Made by a program: the position numbers and the translations under genes. Positions 5,451-6,458 of a stretch of DNA of 6,458 nucleotides are shown here, piece by piece. Positions within the stretch are counted from its first letter, which is position 1; the number at the start of each line of letters is the position of its first letter. The DNA is from DATDRM01 sp035291705 (GTDB lineage: Bacteria > Chloroflexota > Anaerolineae > Anaerolineales > UBA4823), in contig DATDRM010000180.1 in the NCBI GenBank assembly GCA_035291705.1, positions 1-6,458 of the forward strand, in the 5' to 3' direction. The notes under the pieces were generated by a model. It did no database searches, was not told the origin of the DNA, and was given only the letters and a program-made list of their open reading frames with translations.

Positions 5451-6248
5451 GTGGAAGAAATATACAGCCGGAATAACCCCAAAGTCAAGCACGCGCGTGC
5501 CTTGCGCGAGCGCAAGCACCGACAGGTAAGCGGCCTTTTTCTAATAGAAGGCATCTACCATGTCGGTGCAGCCGTGGAAGCCGGCGCGACGCTGGAGTCC
5601 ATTTTTTTTGCCCCGGACTACCTCCACAGCGAATTTGCCCTAAGTCTGATCGCAGAGCAAACCAGCAGGGGCGTACCCTGTTATGCCACCCCTCCAGCCG
5701 TATTCGACTCCCTGGCCGATAAGGACAATCCCCAGGGGATCATCGCCGTGGCGCGCCAGCGTTGGGTTAGTCTGGATCAGCTGGCCCCAAACAATTTTCT
5801 CTGGGGGGTAGCGCTGGTCGCCCCACAGGATCCAGGCAACCTCGGGGCGATCCTGCGCACGATCGACGCGGTAGGCGCCAGCGGGCTGTTACTGCTCGAC
5901 GCGAGCGCAGACCCTTATCACCCCAGCGCGGTGCGCGCCAGCATGGGAGCTATTTTCTGGCACCCCGTGTTGATGACTTCGTTTGCGGATTTTGCCCACT
6001 GGGCGCATCAGCACAGCTATCATATATATGGAACTTCGGCGCATGCCAGTCGCGATTACCGGGAAATCGCGACCTATGAGCGTCCGCTAATTCTATTGAT
6101 GGGCAGCGAGCGCCAGGGGCTCACTACTGAACAAGACGGGGTCTGCCAGGAATTGATCCGCCTGCCGATGCGCGGGCACGTGACCTCGCTGAACCTGGCG
6201 GTCGCGGCGGGGGTAATGCTCTACACACTATCTCAGAAGTTAGGTTGA
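5451..6248 (+). CDS. TrmH/SpoU-family RNA ribose 2'-O-methyltransferase
   Basis: Transfers a methyl group from S-adenosylmethionine to the 2'-hydroxyl of a ribose in rRNA or tRNA. The 265 residues are normal for the two-domain form. The N-terminal substrate-binding domain (about 1-100) opens SRNNPKVKHARAL and contains GLFLIEGIYHV (28-38). The C-terminal SPOUT knot domain (about 118-262) has motif 1 with Asn130 and the catalytic-type Arg136 in DPGNLGAILRTIDAVGA, motif 2 in LLMGSERQGL (215-224) and motif 3 in LPMRGHVTSLNLAVAAG (238-254). Start is GTG 5451, because an in-frame stop lies 10 bp upstream and MEEIYSRNNP is the family's usual beginning. It follows the histidine kinase by 37 bp on the same strand. 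The target nucleotide cannot be read from the sequence; RlmB-like and TsnR-like members look alike at this level. Its TGA is followed in frame by a GGDEF fragment. A T8 run near 5603 does not break the frame. Confidence 0.95.
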   Translation: MEEIYSRNNPKVKHARALRERKHRQVSGLFLIEGIYHVGAAVEAGATLESIFFAPDYLHSEFALSLIAEQTSRGVPCYATPPAVFDSLADKDNPQGIIAVARQRWVSLDQLAPNNFLWGVALVAPQDPGNLGAILRTIDAVGASGLLLLDASADPYHPSAVRASMGAIFWHPVLMTSFADFAHWAHQHSYHIYGTSAHASRDYREIATYERPLILLMGSERQGLTTEQDGVCQELIRLPMRGHVTSLNLAVAAGVMLYTLSQKLG

Positions 6249-6458
6249 ACGAATAAAGACCCCTTGGGAGAACGACTCCGGCGCATGATCGAGACAACGC
6301 CCATCCGTTATGAGACCCAATCCCTCTCGGTGGCGGACAGCATGGGGGTTGCGACCTGGCCCATGGCGCGCGTCTCGATCTCAGAAGAGCTCGTCACTGC
6401 TGCCGATAACGCCCTTTATTTTGCGAAACAATCGGGGAGGAACCAGGTGGCCGCCAAT
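6249..6458 (+). pseudogene. C-terminal GGDEF (diguanylate cyclase) domain fragment, reaching the window edge
   Basis: The frame is open for 70 codons directly after the TrmH-family TGA. From about 6264 it reads like the last third of a GGDEF domain: LGERLRRMIE, then SMGVATWP, then EELVTAADNALYFAKQSGRNQV, matching the usual GE-LR--IE, SIGVA and ADxALYxAKxxGRNxV pattern. The GG(D/E)EF active site and the RxxD inhibitory site lie in the missing N-terminal part, so it cannot make cyclic di-GMP. Only 15 bases separate the TGA from the first recognisable residue, leaving no room for the rest of the gene. TTG 6264 and ATG 6285 are possible starts but neither has a convincing ribosome binding site. 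Most likely this is debris from a lost diguanylate cyclase gene; an assembly join or a stop-codon readthrough extension are less likely options. No stop is seen before the edge. Confidence 0.75.

Noticed and set aside
5603..5610. T8 run in the methyltransferase gene as a frameshift site
   Set aside because: The frame before and after the run encodes continuous family motifs, so no frameshift is needed or indicated.
6249..6458. Complete small diguanylate cyclase gene
   Set aside because: The GG(D/E)EF motif and the N-terminal half of the domain are absent and the preceding gene occupies the space they would need.

Overview
The window looks like a piece of chromosome from a GC-rich (about 60 percent) bacterium, most likely a member of the Chloroflexota such as an Anaerolineae lineage. 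That placement is inferred from an archaeal-type HMG-CoA synthase beside a class II HMG-CoA reductase, a cytosolic GAF-GAF-HisKA_3 kinase and heptamer-type intergenic repeats. No rRNA, tRNA, insertion sequence or CRISPR array is visible.

The left half (1-3598) is a minus-strand upper mevalonate pathway cluster. In transcription order it holds class II HMG-CoA reductase (3598-2300), archaeal-type HMG-CoA synthase (2220-1156) and a thiolase-like protein (1079 to beyond the left edge). In archaea, HMG-CoA synthase and the thiolase form one complex with a DUF35 protein, whose gene would be expected just outside the left edge. The reductase and synthase keep all their catalytic residues. The thiolase-like protein does not: the nucleophilic Cys is Gly83, the HDxF histidine is Tyr283 and the GHP histidine is Asn338. 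It probably does not make acetoacetyl-CoA by ordinary thiolase chemistry.

Both gaps in this cluster are filled by imperfect hairpins built from degenerate 7-bp units in opposite orientations, and each overlaps the stop codon of the upstream gene. They are the most unusual non-coding structures in the window.

A 138-bp divergent intergenic region (3599-3736) with two small dyads separates this cluster from a plus-strand pair. The first gene is a soluble NarL-type histidine kinase (3737-5413) whose first GAF domain carries the histidine and tyrosine that form the haem pocket in mycobacterial DosS/DosT. The second, 37 bp downstream, is a TrmH/SpoU-family RNA ribose 2'-O-methyltransferase (5451-6248). 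Directly after its stop codon, in the same frame, lies the C-terminal third of a GGDEF domain (6249-6458) without its catalytic half, most likely a gene remnant.

Functionally the left cluster turns acetyl-CoA units into mevalonate for isoprenoid lipids. The right pair combines a possible gas or redox sensor kinase, with no response regulator in view, with an RNA-modifying enzyme. No functional link between the two halves is visible apart from the shared divergent promoter region.
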